From an uncultured Eubacteriales bacterium (GTDB lineage: Bacteria > Bacillota > Clostridia > Oscillospirales > Oscillospiraceae), in the NCBI GenBank assembly GCA_900321335.1, contig ONVR01000036.1, positions 1-6,466 on the forward strand: a DNA stretch of 6,466 nucleotides, written 5' to 3'. Below, piece by piece: positions 5,472 to 6,466 of the stretch. The first letter of the stretch is position 1; each line of letters begins with the position of its first letter. Under the pieces are notes generated by a model. The model was not told where the DNA came from. It saw nothing but the letters and a program-made list of their open reading frames with translations, and ran no database searches. The position numbers and the translations under genes were made by a program.

Positions 5472-6182
5472 ATGGCTATGCTGGAGATCCGAGATCTGAA
5501 CTGTCATTACGGCAACGTACAGGTGCTCTGGAACGTCAATCTGCACATTGAGCAGGGCGAGCTGGTGGCGCTGCTGGGCGCCAACGGCGCGGGAAAGACC
5601 ACGCTGCTCAACACAATCACGGGGAGCGTCAGGCCCACAAGCGGCGAGATCCTCTTTCAGGGGGAAAGCCTCGTGGGGATGCATCCGGAAGAGCTGCTCG
5701 GCAGGGGGATCTCCTATCTGCCGGAAAACGGCGGCCTGTTCCCGGACATGAGTATCCAGGAAAATCTGGAGCTCGGTGCCTATCCCAAAAGCATGTGGGG
5801 CGGCCGCAGAGACGCCATGGAGACCGTCTTTGCCCTTTTCCCCAAGCTGAAGGAACGACGCAGGCAGCTAGCCAGGACCTTAAGCGGCGGCGAGCGTCAG
5901 ATGCTGGCCATGGGACGGGGAATCATGTCCCGGCCGATCCTTTGCCTGTACGACGAGCTGAGCTACGGTCTGAGTCCCCTGATGGCGAAGGAGGCCATGA
6001 CCATGGTGCGCTCTCTGCGGGACCGGGGCATGACCGTGCTTCTGGTCGAGCAGAATGTCAAGCAGTCCATGGAGATCGCGGACCGGGCCTACGTACTGGA
6101 AAACGGCCGGATTGCCATGGAGGGCCCCTGCAGGGAGCTTCTGGAAAACGACTACATCAAGCGCGCCTATATGGGCATGTAG
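5472..6182 (+). CDS. livF: ABC transporter ATP-binding protein, LivF type
   Basis: A 236-residue cytoplasmic ATPase, nearly the same length as E. coli LivF (237). Motifs are the A-loop Tyr13 (CHYGNVQVLW), Walker A GANGAGKT (36-43), a Q-loop of the LivF kind with Glu (YLPEN, Glu85) and FPDMSIQENLELGAY after it, the ABC signature LSGGERQMLAMGRG (137-150), and Walker B LCLYDELSYGLSP with Asp161 and Glu162. In Walker B the common DEPS is DELS. The switch position is Gln194 (LLVEQN) in place of His, as is normal for LivF. The ending YVLENGRIAMEGP is typical. GGGGGAA (5459-5465) lies 6 nt before the ATG. A second Met two codons later is possible but less well spaced. It is the last gene of the operon, followed by the terminator at 6218-6262. 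Confidence 0.96.
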   Translation: MAMLEIRDLNCHYGNVQVLWNVNLHIEQGELVALLGANGAGKTTLLNTITGSVRPTSGEILFQGESLVGMHPEELLGRGISYLPENGGLFPDMSIQENLELGAYPKSMWGGRRDAMETVFALFPKLKERRRQLARTLSGGERQMLAMGRGIMSRPILCLYDELSYGLSPLMAKEAMTMVRSLRDRGMTVLLVEQNVKQSMEIADRAYVLENGRIAMEGPCRELLENDYIKRAYMGM

Positions 6183-6217
6183 CGCCCCGAAACCCCGGTA
6201 TCCACCCGAAAACGCAT

Positions 6218-6262
6218 AAAGGATCCCAGGCGGGGAACCTGCCTGGGATCCTTTCGCTTTTT
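6218..6262 (+). terminator. Intrinsic terminator of the ABC importer operon
   Basis: AAAGGATCCCAGGC (6218-6231) pairs perfectly with GCCTGGGATCCTTT (6241-6254). The loop can close further (GGG with CCT) to a GAA triloop. CGC and a T5 run (6258-6262) follow. It lies 35 nt after the livF stop. Confidence 0.87.
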
Positions 6263-6319
6263 GTCCGGCCCGGTAAAGGGGCTCCGCTGCAAGCCGGGCG
6301 CAGCGCCCGAAAACACAAA

Positions 6320-6345
6320 TACAGCACCCCCATCGGGGTGCTGTA
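6320..6345 (-). terminator. Probable terminator of the minus-strand tRNA genes
   Basis: An 11-bp perfect stem, TACAGCACCCC (6320-6330) and GGGGTGCTGTA (6335-6345), has a 4-nt loop. Read on the minus strand it starts 6 nt after the tRNA-Thr CCA end and is followed by TTTGTGTTTT, a fair T run. A further short GC-rich hairpin (6295-6309) lies beyond it. Apart from these hairpins and the livF terminator I see nothing in 6183-6351. Confidence 0.65.
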
Positions 6346-6351
6346 CAAAAC

Positions 6352-6427
<76 letters not shown>

Positions 6428-6432
6428 ATATC

Positions 6433-6466
6433 TGGCGACCGAGAAGGGGCTCGAACCCTCGACCTC
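6433..6466 (-). tRNA. 3' part of a second tRNA (identity undetermined; 5' part outside window)
   Basis: On the minus strand the window edge shows a variable loop AGGTC, a T arm GAGGG-TTCGAGC-CCCTT (with one G-T wobble), the acceptor 3' strand CTCGGTC (6443-6437), discriminator G (6436) and encoded CCA (6435-6433). The missing 5' acceptor strand should read GACCGAG. The short variable loop rules out Ser, Leu and Tyr class II tRNAs. A G discriminator fits Asp, Asn, Trp or some Arg and other tRNAs. The anticodon is not in the window. Confidence 0.92.

Noticed and set aside
6295..6309. Short GC-rich hairpin CGGGCG-CAG-CGCCCG as an independent element
   Set aside because: Six base pairs with no clear T run; at most an accessory to the tRNA-side terminator.

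Overview
The window looks like chromosomal DNA from a GC-rich member of the Clostridia (Bacillota), plausibly an Oscillospiraceae-type gut or sediment anaerobe. This placement is an inference. It rests on strong AGGAGG-type ribosome binding sites, GC-rich codon use with an AT-rich divergent promoter region, a lipoprotein-anchored substrate-binding protein, and tRNA genes with encoded CCA ends. No phylogenetic marker gene is present.

Layout from left to right. Positions 3-404 hold the 3' end of a gene on the plus strand with a class-3-lipase-like nucleophile elbow. It converges on a minus-strand MerR-family regulator (476-1309), and a strong bidirectional hairpin terminator (426-461) separates the two. 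The 288-bp gap 1310-1597 is a divergent control region. Facing left it carries an extended -10 promoter for the regulator. Facing right it carries a promoter with a 19-bp spacer and an imperfect dyad inside that spacer, the typical layout of promoters activated by MerR-family proteins.

The rightward promoter reads into a complete five-gene HAAT/Liv-type ABC importer: lipoprotein binding protein (1598-2827), two permeases (2925-3797 and 3794-4765) and two ATPases (4752-5468 and 5472-6182). The last four genes overlap or nearly touch. The first is separated from them by a 13-bp perfect hairpin, which could let the binding protein be made in excess. A strong terminator (6218-6262) closes the operon. 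Beyond it, on the minus strand, lie tRNA-Thr(GGT) (6352-6427) and the 3' end of a second tRNA that runs off the window, with a candidate tRNA-operon terminator at 6320-6345.

How the parts fit together: the regulator has a C-terminal GyrI-like effector domain and probably senses a small molecule, then switches on the importer by DNA distortion at the 19-bp-spacer promoter. The binding protein captures a ligand outside the cell, the two permeases form the channel, and the two ATPases drive import. The ligand cannot be assigned. It may be a branched-chain amino acid, but the regulator type and divergent residues in several subunits suggest it may not be. The main points of interest are the MerR operator and regulator pairing with an importer, and the predicted asymmetry of the two ATPase sites. 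The rest of the window is ordinary; I did not find a clearly undescribed system.
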